From positions 1 to 64,000 of the forward strand of contig JAEUUU010000175.1 in NCBI GenBank assembly GCA_016787345.1: a stretch of DNA of 64,000 bases, given 5' to 3'. The notes below the pieces were generated by a model. It had not been told where the DNA came from, ran no database searches, and saw nothing but the letters and a program-made list of their open reading frames with translations. Positions 1-7,732 of this stretch are shown piece by piece (within the stretch, counting starts at the first letter, position 1; every line of letters begins with the position of its first letter). Source of the stretch: Saprospiraceae bacterium (GTDB lineage Bacteria; Bacteroidota; Bacteroidia; Chitinophagales; Saprospiraceae). Position numbers and translations under genes: made by a program.

Positions 1-1
1 G

Positions 2-592
2 CTGGGACTGAAAGCCGGGGCTTTTTATTACAAATCACTGCTCGGCTCGGCGGTACTCGACGACAATGGCGACCCGGTGTATTCATCCGGCGATGTTCAA
101 GGCGTGGTGCCGCAGCTCGGCGTGGGGGCGTACTGGTACACACCCGATTTTTTTGCCGGGGTTTCCATGCCGACGTTGTTTGCTTTCGACAATCGCAACG
201 ACGGGCTGAATTTCACGCCCCTCGGCAACGGCATTCAGCGAATGCACCTCAATACCTATACCGGCTACGTGTTTCACCTCGACAACCGGATCGACCTCAA
301 GCCCTCCGTTTTGTTGAAATACCAGCCCTCGGCGCCGCTCGAAGCCGACATCAACCTGAACGTATGGTTCAATAACGTCATCGCTTTCGGCGCTTCCTAC
401 CGTACCAACGACGCCGTGTCGATCATGATCGAAGTGCCGATCAACAAACGCCTTTCGGTAGCTTATGCTTTCGACCATACGATCACGCCCATCCGGAATG
501 TGTCCGACGGCACACACGAGATCATGGTCGGGTATAATTTTATCAACGACCTGCGCGTCACCGGCGTGCGGCGCAATCCGGGCCGGTTCTGA
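2..592 (+). CDS. PorP/SprF family type IX secretion membrane protein, 3' end only
   Basis: The open frame is already running at the left edge (frame starting at base 2), so the N-terminus lies outside the window. The visible 196 residues are alternating amphipathic strands typical of an outer-membrane barrel. They end in a SHEIM-like segment (THEIMVGYNF) that I recognise from PorP/SprF proteins, which are partners of T9SS-exported surface proteins and gliding adhesins. The next gene, 27 bases downstream, is an OmpA/PD40 protein, the usual neighbour of PorP/SprF genes, so the two are probably co-transcribed. The family call rests on these late strands and on context; a different OprF-like barrel is less likely. 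Confidence 0.82.
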   Translation: MGLKAGAFYYKSLLGSAVLDDNGDPVYSSGDVQGVVPQLGVGAYWYTPDFFAGVSMPTLFAFDNRNDGLNFTPLGNGIQRMHLNTYTGYVFHLDNRIDLKPSVLLKYQPSAPLEADINLNVWFNNVIAFGASYRTNDAVSIMIEVPINKRLSVAYAFDHTITPIRNVSDGTHEIMVGYNFINDLRVTGVRRNPGRF

Positions 593-619
593 TTGTAGGA
601 ATTTTAAAACCTGTTGAAA

Positions 620-2782
620 ATGAAAAAGTTAGTATTTATATTTTGGCTGCTGTTGCCTCTGGGGCTTTTGGCCCAGCGCAACCTGGAAAAAGCCAATGAA
701 GCATACGAGCATTTCGAATACGCCCGCGCCATCGAGTTGTACCTGAAGGTGCTCGAAGAGGGCAATAATCCCGAGGCGGCTGAAAAACTGGCCCATAGTT
801 ACCGCCTTACCCAGCAGTATAAAAACGCCGTACAGTGGTATGCCGCGGTGGTCGAGTCGCCGTTCGGCAACCCCGACAACCGCCTCTACTATGCGCAAAT
901 GTTATTGTGTACCCAGCAACGTGAAGCCGCCGACCGGCAGGCCCAGCTGTTCCTGGAAAACAAACCCGGCGATCCGCGCGGACTGGCGCTCCGGCAGGCC
1001 GTTCACGAGATGGAACTTTTTTACAAAAATGAAGGCCGGTTCGAATTGCGCCCCGCGCCGTTCAATACGCCCGACGCGGCCGAATTTGCCCCTGTATGGT
1101 ATGCCGACGGGCTGGTATTCAGCTCCGATCGCAAAGGGGCTGGCGACCGCAACGATGCGGGTTCGGGGCGTTCGTTCACAGGGCTTTATTTTGCCCGGCA
1201 AGGAACTGCCCAGGCCGAACCCCTTCGTGGCGGCGTTAATGGCGCCTTCCACGACGCGGCAGCCGCTTTTTCGGCCGATGGACAAGTCATGTTTTTTACC
1301 CGCAACAGCCAGAATAAAAGCAGGAGCGACGTACTCTACCTCAGTTTGCAGCAAGCCGATCTGAATGGCGGAAAATGGCGGATCGGGGGCGCCTTGCCGT
1401 TCAATTCCAGAGAATTCAACAGCGGCTACCCCGCGCTCAGCCGCGATGGTCAAACCCTGATTTTCGCCAGCGACCGACCCGGCACACTCGGTTCTTTCGA
1501 CCTGTTTATCAGCCGAAAAACGGGCGGGGTATGGTCGGCCCCCCAATCGCTGGGGCCGGTGATCAATACACCCGGCGCCGAACTTTGGCCCTTTCTCACC
1601 GAAGACGGAAGCCTGGTTTTTGCCTCCGATGGGCACCCGGGGATCGGGGGGCTCGATCTGTTTCTCAGCAAATTTGAAAACGGCGCCTGGCAAAAGCCTC
1701 AAAACCTCGGTTTTCCGATCAATTCGCCGTTTGATGATTTCAGCCTGATTGGCAAGGGTGATCTTTCAGAAGGTTGGTTTGCCAGCAACCGCAACAACGA
1801 CAATGGCACCGATGATATTTACGCCTTCAAGCAGCTCCGCCCGGCCAATGAAATGACGGTGCAGGTAGTGGATAAATTTACCCGGATTCCGCTTCCGGGT
1901 GTCGAAGTGGAAGTGCGCGACCTCAGCAGCGGCGATGTCATGAAGGGCCTCACCAACGCCCAGGGACAATGCGTGGTACCGATAAAACCCAATCGTAAGT
2001 ACGAAATAAAAGGTCTGAAAAACGGCGTGGCGACCAATACCGTGCAAAAAGAAACCGGCCCTTTGCAGCCTGGCGACAAACTGTTTGCAGAATTGGAGCA
2101 CAACGACCCGCGCTTCACCCTGCGCGGACAGTGCATCGACGGCAAATCCAAATCGGGTGTGCCCGGCGTACTGGTACGCCTCACCGACCTGAAAACCATG
2201 AAGGTGGATTCCGTGCTGTCGGATGCCGGTGGGAATTTTTCGTTCCAGCTGGCGCAAAAGACAGATTATCAAATTCTTGGAGAAAAAGATGCCTATTTCA
2301 CCACCATCGGAACTGCGACGACAAAAGGCCTCGACCGGACGACCACTTTGTACGTCAAATTGTTCCTTTCGATCGACGTTATCGAGTTGCAAAAAGTCAA
2401 TGTCATCGATGAGAACCTGAGCATCAGCGGGTTCCAGTTCAAACCCATCCTGTACGACTACGATAAATCGAACATTCGCCCCGATGCCGCCAAAGAACTG
2501 GATAAAATCGTGGAGATCATGCGACTCAATCCCACGCTTGAAATCGAATTGCGCTCGCACACCGACAGTCGGGGCGACGACGATTACAACCAATTGTTGT
2601 CGCAGCGCCGTGCCGAATCGGCTGCTATATATATCATTAACAAGGGTATCAATGGCAAGCGGGTAGCCGCCAGGGGTTTCGGTGAAGGCCAATTGCGCAA
2701 TCGTTGCCGCGACGGGGTCAATTGCACCGAACAAGAACATCAAATGAATCGCCGAACCGAGTTTGTCGTGCTGAAATACTAA
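620..2782 (+). CDS. OmpA family protein with TPR, PD40 and carboxypeptidase-like domains
   Basis: This is a 720-residue periplasmic or outer-membrane-associated protein. A signal peptide (MKKLVFIFWLLLPLGLLAQ) is followed by TPR-like helices (about 25-110), five PD40 beta-propeller strands (about 150-400, each with an ASDR/ASNR-type motif), one or two carboxypeptidase-regulatory-like beta sandwiches (about 410-570), and a C-terminal OmpA peptidoglycan-binding domain with the HTDSRGDDDYNQ motif (about 605-720). This is the PorE-like architecture found beside PorP/SprF and thought to anchor T9SS machinery or substrates to peptidoglycan. I chose ATG at 620; a TTG at 614 is in frame, but ATG directly begins the signal peptide. 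The gene closes with a strong hairpin. Confidence 0.9.
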   Translation: MKKLVFIFWLLLPLGLLAQRNLEKANEAYEHFEYARAIELYLKVLEEGNNPEAAEKLAHSYRLTQQYKNAVQWYAAVVESPFGNPDNRLYYAQMLLCTQQREAADRQAQLFLENKPGDPRGLALRQAVHEMELFYKNEGRFELRPAPFNTPDAAEFAPVWYADGLVFSSDRKGAGDRNDAGSGRSFTGLYFARQGTAQAEPLRGGVNGAFHDAAAAFSADGQVMFFTRNSQNKSRSDVLYLSLQQADLNGGKWRIGGALPFNSREFNSGYPALSRDGQTLIFASDRPGTLGSFDLFISRKTGGVWSAPQSLGPVINTPGAELWPFLTEDGSLVFASDGHPGIGGLDLFLSKFENGAWQKPQNLGFPINSPFDDFSLIGKGDLSEGWFASNRNNDNGTDDIYAFKQLRPANEMTVQVVDKFTRIPLPGVEVEVRDLSSGDVMKGLTNAQGQCVVPIKPNRKYEIKGLKNGVATNTVQKETGPLQPGDKLFAELEHNDPRFTLRGQCIDGKSKSGVPGVLVRLTDLKTMKVDSVLSDAGGNFSFQLAQKTDYQILGEKDAYFTTIGTATTKGLDRTTTLYVKLFLSIDVIELQKVNVIDENLSISGFQFKPILYDYDKSNIRPDAAKELDKIVEIMRLNPTLEIELRSHTDSRGDDDYNQLLSQRRAESAAIYIINKGINGKRVAARGFGEGQLRNRCRDGVNCTEQEHQMNRRTEFVVLKY

Positions 2783-2794
2783 ATGTAAAAGCGC

Positions 2795-2822
2795 AAGAGC
2801 CACTCGTTTCGGAGTGGCTCTT
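2795..2822. terminator. Bidirectional intrinsic terminator
   Basis: An 11-bp perfect stem (2795-2805 with 2812-2822) has a 6-base loop. It sits between two convergent genes, the OmpA-family gene ending at 2782 and the esterase ending at 2833, with AT-rich flanks on both sides. It can serve either strand. Confidence 0.75.
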
Positions 2823-2832
2823 GTCGTATTTT

Positions 2833-3564
2833 TCAGAATCGGCTGGCAACATAATACGGCAGCATGGCGCGCCAGGTAGGCCAGTCGTGACGCATATCCG
2901 GGCCCCAGATGTCGAGTTCGTGGGGGATGCCTTTCGATGCCAGAATATTGGACAGTCGTTTCGAGGCTTCGGGGTCTTCGTAGTCGCCCGAACCGGTCAG
3001 AATATGCAGATGTCGGGCTTGTTGTAGCCTCGGCAGAAAATGTTCGTCGTTGAGCCCCGGCATGTAGTGGCAGGGCGAATTGAAATACACGTCTTCGTCA
3101 AAATAACCTTTTGTGTACGAAGTAAGGTCGTAAACACCCGACATGGCGATTGTGCCGTTGAACAAGTCGGGCCGGCGGAGGTACAGGTTGCAGGCATGCA
3201 GGGCGCCGAGCGAAGCGCCGGAGGTAATGATAGAGGTGTCGGCGCTGGTGTGCATCCGGATAAAGGGCACCACTTCCTCTTCCACGTAAGCATTGAACTG
3301 CTGGTGGCGGATCGCTTTGTGGCGCGGGTGCATGCGGTTGTTCAGCCAGGCCTCGGAGTTGATGCTGTTGATCGAAAATACTTTGACTTTGCCTGCTTCG
3401 ATATACGGTTCCAGTACGGAAATCAGGTGAAAGCGTTCGTATTCGAGGAAATCGGCGGCAGCTGTGGGCAACAGCAGCAATGCAAAGCCGAAATGGCCAT
3501 ACATGGCGATTTCCATGTTTTTGTTCAGTCGGGGAGAATACCACTGGTGGATTTCGCGATTCAT
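2833..3564 (-). CDS. Esterase-like alpha/beta hydrolase
   Basis: The 243-residue protein has the alpha/beta-hydrolase nucleophile elbow GASLG (Ser118), a later GSGDYEDP segment that can supply the acid, and RHDW near the C-terminus for the catalytic His. It resembles the enterochelin-esterase/Fes and putative-esterase family (DUF3089/esterase D-like). No signal peptide is seen, so a cytoplasmic location is likely. The frame stays open to 3657, but the upstream part has only a TTG start that lies inside the -7 promoter element at 3645-3652; the first ATG after it, at 3564, is therefore chosen, which leaves a leader of about 70 bases. The substrate is unknown. Confidence 0.75.
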   Translation of the reverse strand: MNREIHQWYSPRLNKNMEIAMYGHFGFALLLLPTAAADFLEYERFHLISVLEPYIEAGKVKVFSINSINSEAWLNNRMHPRHKAIRHQQFNAYVEEEVVPFIRMHTSADTSIITSGASLGALHACNLYLRRPDLFNGTIAMSGVYDLTSYTKGYFDEDVYFNSPCHYMPGLNDEHFLPRLQQARHLHILTGSGDYEDPEASKRLSNILASKGIPHELDIWGPDMRHDWPTWRAMLPYYVASRF

Positions 3565-3644
3565 CAGTTGGAGTGATTGCCTTTGGTGAAAAATGGATGT
3601 GTACCTGACATATTTGGCTTCTTTCGGGGAGAAACCTGTTTGGG

Positions 3645-3652
3645 CAAATGTA
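3645..3652 (-). promoter_or_regulatory. -7 promoter element for the esterase gene
   Basis: On the minus strand this reads TACATTTG, an exact match to the Bacteroidota -7 consensus TAnnTTTG. It lies in the AT-rich divergent spacer and implies a leader of about 70 bases before the ATG at 3564. Confidence 0.5.
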
Positions 3653-3684
3653 TACAAGATATAATTTCTTATTTAAAAAACAAA

Positions 3685-3717
3685 TTGTTTTTAATAAATA
3701 CAATTTGTTTATTTTTG
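3685..3717 (+). promoter_or_regulatory. Candidate promoter for the VOC gene at 3782
   Basis: TTG at 3685-3687 and TATTTTTG at 3710-3717 are 22 bases apart, matching the Bacteroidota -33/-7 layout. They lie in the AT-rich spacer between divergent genes, 64 bases before the start codon. Confidence 0.45.
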
Positions 3718-3781
3718 CCCTGGGATTTGAATAAATCAGGCCTGAAACCTTTATTATTTCACTAAATAAAATGATTAAGCT

Positions 3782-4165
3782 ATGGAAATGGTCAAAAATG
3801 CCATCAACTGGTTCGAAATTCCGGTAACCGATTTCGAACGCGCCAAACGGTTCTATTCACAAATTTTCGATTTCGATATGCCGGTCATGGAGATGGGGCA
3901 TATTCGCATGGGTATTCTGTTGTCCGACCAGAACGAAGGCGTCGGTGGCGCCATTTGTTACGGGGAAGGTTATCAGCCGGCCGGCGCCAACGGTCCGAAG
4001 GTGTACCTCAACGGCGGCAGCGATCTCAATATCGTATTGTCGCGGGTTGAGGCAGCCGGCGGACAGGTGATAATGCCCAAGGGACTCATTTCGGAAGAGA
4101 TTGGCTACATGGGCTTTTTCAACGACACCGAGGGCAACGTTGTGGCTTTGCATTCGCAGCACTGA
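3782..4165 (+). CDS. VOC superfamily (glyoxalase/bleomycin-resistance-like) protein
   Basis: This is a small 127-residue cytoplasmic protein with the paired beta-alpha-beta-beta-beta pattern of the vicinal oxygen chelate fold. The N-terminus NWFEIPVTDFERAKRFY is the typical first module of Bacteroidota VOC proteins, and it ends with the family-typical DTEGNVVALHS strand. VOC proteins bind a metal and act on small molecules or sequester drugs; nothing here identifies the ligand. The gene is monocistronic: it is divergent from the esterase and is followed by a terminator. A second, only distantly similar VOC gene lies at 17907. Confidence 0.85.
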   Translation: MEMVKNAINWFEIPVTDFERAKRFYSQIFDFDMPVMEMGHIRMGILLSDQNEGVGGAICYGEGYQPAGANGPKVYLNGGSDLNIVLSRVEAAGGQVIMPKGLISEEIGYMGFFNDTEGNVVALHSQH

Positions 4166-4310
4166 AAAATATTTTTTTTGACAACTATTGGCAAAAAGCT
4201 TGCGTAAGCCGGTCAGACTATCTTAAATTTGCCCATCGGAATTACGGAACGACTCGTCGTTTCTCCGAAAAATAAAAAGGGTTTTGTTTTGAATAGGTTT
4301 TTTAGGTGTG

Positions 4311-4349
4311 CCGCCTGTTGCCGTAATGGCGCAGGCGGTTTTTCTTTTT
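4311..4349 (+). terminator. Intrinsic terminator
   Basis: A CCGCCTG/CAGGCGG stem (4311-4317 with 4332-4338) is followed by an interrupted T-tract to 4349. It serves plus-strand transcription from the VOC gene, after a 145-base untranslated stretch in which I see nothing else. Confidence 0.65.
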
Positions 4350-6247
4350 CAACGCCTCAAAAAATCATCGTAAAGCATTTGTAAATAGGCTTTTGCGGTC
4401 GATTGCGCCGTTGAGTCGAGCGCTGTCCCGTAGAACTGCCAGGCTTGATCCTGAAACCTGTAAAACCCTTTTCCCGAAGGATCGATCCATCCCAAACCAT
4501 TTTCGTTGGCATAGCAGGCAAATCCATAGTCAACCCGCCTGAGTGGATTGGCATTGGTTTCCCATAGCCATAGATTGCGGCTCCACGGCAAGGGGTAGTT
4601 TGGAATACCCAGCATGTCGCCGACGGTTGCCGGAATGTCGTGGTGGTTGGCCAATCCCGTCCTGTGTTTGTTTTTCCAGCCTTCGTTGAAGCGCGGATGA
4701 AACAAAATCAGGGGGACATGCCTCGATTCGGGTTGATCCATTCCCAATCCGCCGGGCATGGAATTGCCGTGGTCGGCCACGAGTACGAACAAGGTGTTGT
4801 CGTACCAGGGCTGCTGCCGCGCTGCTTTGAAAAACTCGCCAATAGCGTAGTCGGCAAAAGCCGCGGAATGCCTGAATTTTTCAGAGTCGGTGGGACCGTT
4901 CCAGCTGCTTTCATACGGCACATCATAGGGCGGATGCAGGCTCAGAGTCATCAATGCGGCAAAAAACGGAGGACGAAGCCCGTTGATTTCATTGATCGAA
5001 CGTTGCAGCATGAGGTGGTCATCGACGCCCCAGCGTTGTGTTTTTTCCGCGCTGTTAAAATCTTTTTCCGACAGGATTTTTGAAAAATGCTGGTGCGTAA
5101 GCCAGACGCCGATATTGGCAAAAGTGAGTTCGCCGCCGTACACGTACAAGGTCTGATACCCCGAGTCTCTCAGCATTTTGGGCAGCGAAGGCAGTGTCGC
5201 CGCCTTGTCGTCGAGCAGAACGATCGACTGGTCGGGCTGCGCCGGGTAGCCGGCTAATACCGACACGAGGCCCTGGTCGGTTCGGTAGCCGCTGCTGTAC
5301 ATACTGTCGAACAGAATGCCTTCTCGAATCATGGCGCTGAGATTGGGGCACACGCCGACCTGTCCGCCGAGTTCTTCAATTACCTGGGCGGTCATGCTTT
5401 CCATGATGATAAACACTACGTTGGGCTTCGCGGCATTGCTGTCGGGCCACCAGTCATTGCGCAGGCCGACCGCACTGGGGGCCTGCATTCGTTGGTCAAA
5501 AAGACGTTTTGCTTCGCCATCGTCCATAAACCGGTAGTGGTTTTTGGTCGAGCGGGTTTCTACCAGGCTGTGCACCAAATGCCAGAATGTATTGGTCGCG
5601 GCGTGGTTGTTGAAGAGGTGCGGCGAGTAATACACCGCGCTTTCATTGATCGGCATCACACCCAGTCCGCCTCGGATGGCCAACAACAGCAAACCCAGCA
5701 GCGCGGGTACCCAAAGCGCATGCCAGCGATTCATTGCAACTGGATAAACCCGGATGCCGACAATTGCTTTGTACAAGCGCCACCACAGCCACACAAACAG
5801 CAGGTAGGCCAGCACGCTGCCCAGTTTGAACACGAAAGACATGGAGTCGAGCATGGCCGCCGGCGTCTTGAAATACGCGATCGCTCGATTATTCAAGGGG
5901 GTGTGCCATTCTTCGTACAGAAAAATATTGGCTCCGAATACAAAGACCAAAATGCTGAAAACCAGAATGTTGAAAACAAGGATGCTGCGAAGAGCGAATT
6001 GCCGTGTTTTATATCCCGATGCCAACCCGATTCCCCAAAGCAATACCGGTAACGACATCAAATACGCCGCTGTACTCAAATCGAGGGGCCATGCTTTCCA
6101 AAGTGCTGCCCATGGCGAATAGGGGGCTTCTTCGGGCCAGCGGTCGTGAAACCATCCGATGAACCAAATGCGGAACACGGCAAAAAACAGGAACCAGAAC
6201 GACAGCAGTCGTAGCGGAAAGGTGAAAACGGAAAGATGACGTCGCAA
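4349..6247 (-). CDS. LTA synthase/sulfatase-family membrane phosphotransferase
   Basis: The 632-residue inner-membrane enzyme has about five N-terminal transmembrane helices (residues 10-190) and a C-terminal alkaline-phosphatase-fold domain. The catalytic Thr is in FIIMESMT (Thr286), and metal-binding Asp/His are in VADHGN. The family includes LtaS, MdoB/OpgB and related enzymes that transfer phosphoglycerol or phosphoethanolamine to surface glycans; a Gram-negative host suggests a polysaccharide or lipid A target. The first ATG is at residue 63, inside the membrane region, so the start must be the TTG at 6247, 21 bases after the tilS stop and in the same reading frame. The two genes form a likely operon. 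Confidence 0.87.
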   Translation of the reverse strand: MRRHLSVFTFPLRLLSFWFLFFAVFRIWFIGWFHDRWPEEAPYSPWAALWKAWPLDLSTAAYLMSLPVLLWGIGLASGYKTRQFALRSILVFNILVFSILVFVFGANIFLYEEWHTPLNNRAIAYFKTPAAMLDSMSFVFKLGSVLAYLLFVWLWWRLYKAIVGIRVYPVAMNRWHALWVPALLGLLLLAIRGGLGVMPINESAVYYSPHLFNNHAATNTFWHLVHSLVETRSTKNHYRFMDDGEAKRLFDQRMQAPSAVGLRNDWWPDSNAAKPNVVFIIMESMTAQVIEELGGQVGVCPNLSAMIREGILFDSMYSSGYRTDQGLVSVLAGYPAQPDQSIVLLDDKAATLPSLPKMLRDSGYQTLYVYGGELTFANIGVWLTHQHFSKILSEKDFNSAEKTQRWGVDDHLMLQRSINEINGLRPPFFAALMTLSLHPPYDVPYESSWNGPTDSEKFRHSAAFADYAIGEFFKAARQQPWYDNTLFVLVADHGNSMPGGLGMDQPESRHVPLILFHPRFNEGWKNKHRTGLANHHDIPATVGDMLGIPNYPLPWSRNLWLWETNANPLRRVDYGFACYANENGLGWIDPSGKGFYRFQDQAWQFYGTALDSTAQSTAKAYLQMLYDDFLRR

Positions 6248-6268
6248 CAGGGTACAGAATTTATTCGC

Positions 6269-7600
6269 TCAGGGAAGGTCTTGCAGCCAACTGATTTTCA
6301 GGGCGTTTTGGGTGACGGGCGTGATTTTGAACCTTTCATCGGGGCGCCAGCCCAGGAGCCAGATAATCTGTCCGTCGGCATCCGTCAGTACCCAGGTTTT
6401 TTCCTTGTCCAGCCGGGATGCTTTTTGATTGGTAAAATAGTCCTGGATTTTCTGGTGTTGGCCGCCCATTCCGATTGGTTGAAAACTATCGCCCGGCTGC
6501 CAGGGCCGCAAAAGTAAGGGAAATCGCAATCGGTCGCTATCTACCAGTGTCGTCCGGCGGCCGTCGGGATAGGGGGGCGATGGGCTGGCGGGTGTTAGTA
6601 CAATGCTTGAGTTGTCGGGGAGTTTGCGCAACAGATCGTCCGCCTCGATCCGGATCGCCTGTGGCAAGGCCCTGTTGGGCGTGAGCAGGAGCGCCTCGCG
6701 GTCGTTGAGCAAGCGCAGACCGGAACTGCCCTGCCATTCCTGGCCGGTGTCTGAAAGCAATTCGGCGATTTGTCTGGCTTGCTCTGCCGTAAAACCATGC
6801 GGTTTCAGCAAGATGCGAAGGGCCTCTTCCGGTGAAGGCAGTGCTGTAAGCCTGGTTTTGTCAACCACCAGAGTATCGCCATTCCGCATGCCGAGCCATT
6901 GATGAAGCAAAAATTCCAGGTTGTCGGCAGCCGCCTGAAAACGTTCCATATTCCTGACAGCAGTAGACAAGAACTGCGGATTGAGCTGCTCGAAACGCGG
7001 TATGAGATGTTGCCGGACGGCATTTCGGACGTAGTCGTCTTTGTCGTTGCTGCTGTCTTCACGCCATTCGAGGCCCTGTTCGGCGGCGTATTCTTCCAGT
7101 TCTGCGCGTATGGCAAAAAGAAGGGGCCTGAGCAGATTACCTTGTCGGGGCCTGATGCCGCCGAGGCCTTTAAGCCCTGTTCCTCGGGCCAGATTCATCA
7201 GGAGGGTTTCCACGGCATCGTTGCGGTGGTGCGCCGTCACGATGGCTCCAAGTTGTTCTTTTTCGACCAGTGATTCAAACCAGGAATATCTCAATTGGCG
7301 TGCCGCCATTTGAATGGAAATACCGTGCTGTTCGGCAAAAGAAAGCGTGTCGAAGCGATTGACGCGCACGGGCATATCCAGTTGAGTAGCCAACCTGCAC
7401 ACAAACTTTTCATCTCCGTCCGATTCTTCGCCTCTCAGTTGAAAATTGGCATGTGCAATCACCGCGGGCCATTGCAGGGCGCTCCACAGATGCGCCAGAC
7501 AAACGGAGTCCAGCCCTCCGCTTACCGCGAGCAGGACCGGCCTGTTGTCCGGCAATGGCAAATGCAAGCGGCGGATATATTCGAGAAGGCGTTCCTGCAT
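6269..7600 (-). CDS. tilS: tRNA(Ile)-lysidine synthase
   Basis: TilS converts C34 of the tRNA-Ile CAU anticodon to lysidine, using ATP and lysine, so that AUA is read as isoleucine. The N-terminus carries the PP-loop ATP motif SGGLDS (near residue 25). It is followed by the MNLARGTGLKGLGG segment, an RNNA-type helical middle, and the C-terminal TilS domain ending near IIWLLGWRPDERFKI. The 443 residues are normal for the full-length form. I chose ATG 7600 over the TTG at 7621, because the latter overlaps a TAATTTTG promoter element. It is first in an operon with the LtaS-like gene. Confidence 0.94.
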   Translation of the reverse strand: MQERLLEYIRRLHLPLPDNRPVLLAVSGGLDSVCLAHLWSALQWPAVIAHANFQLRGEESDGDEKFVCRLATQLDMPVRVNRFDTLSFAEQHGISIQMAARQLRYSWFESLVEKEQLGAIVTAHHRNDAVETLLMNLARGTGLKGLGGIRPRQGNLLRPLLFAIRAELEEYAAEQGLEWREDSSNDKDDYVRNAVRQHLIPRFEQLNPQFLSTAVRNMERFQAAADNLEFLLHQWLGMRNGDTLVVDKTRLTALPSPEEALRILLKPHGFTAEQARQIAELLSDTGQEWQGSSGLRLLNDREALLLTPNRALPQAIRIEADDLLRKLPDNSSIVLTPASPSPPYPDGRRTTLVDSDRLRFPLLLRPWQPGDSFQPIGMGGQHQKIQDYFTNQKASRLDKEKTWVLTDADGQIIWLLGWRPDERFKITPVTQNALKISWLQDLP

Positions 7601-7618
7601 TACACTGATTTGAGCAAC

Positions 7619-7626
7619 CAAAATTA
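7619..7626 (-). promoter_or_regulatory. -7 promoter element of tilS
   Basis: On the minus strand this reads TAATTTTG (TAnnTTTG consensus), 19 bases before the chosen ATG. No clear -33 TTG is visible. Confidence 0.45.
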
Positions 7627-7732
7627 AGGGCTTATCGTCTTTTTAAGACTTTGGGTTAAAATCCTTTTAAACCAAAAACAAGGTTAGGTCGTTTGAACGT
7701 GCAATTTGATTTTTGACCTGCAAAATTTATTT

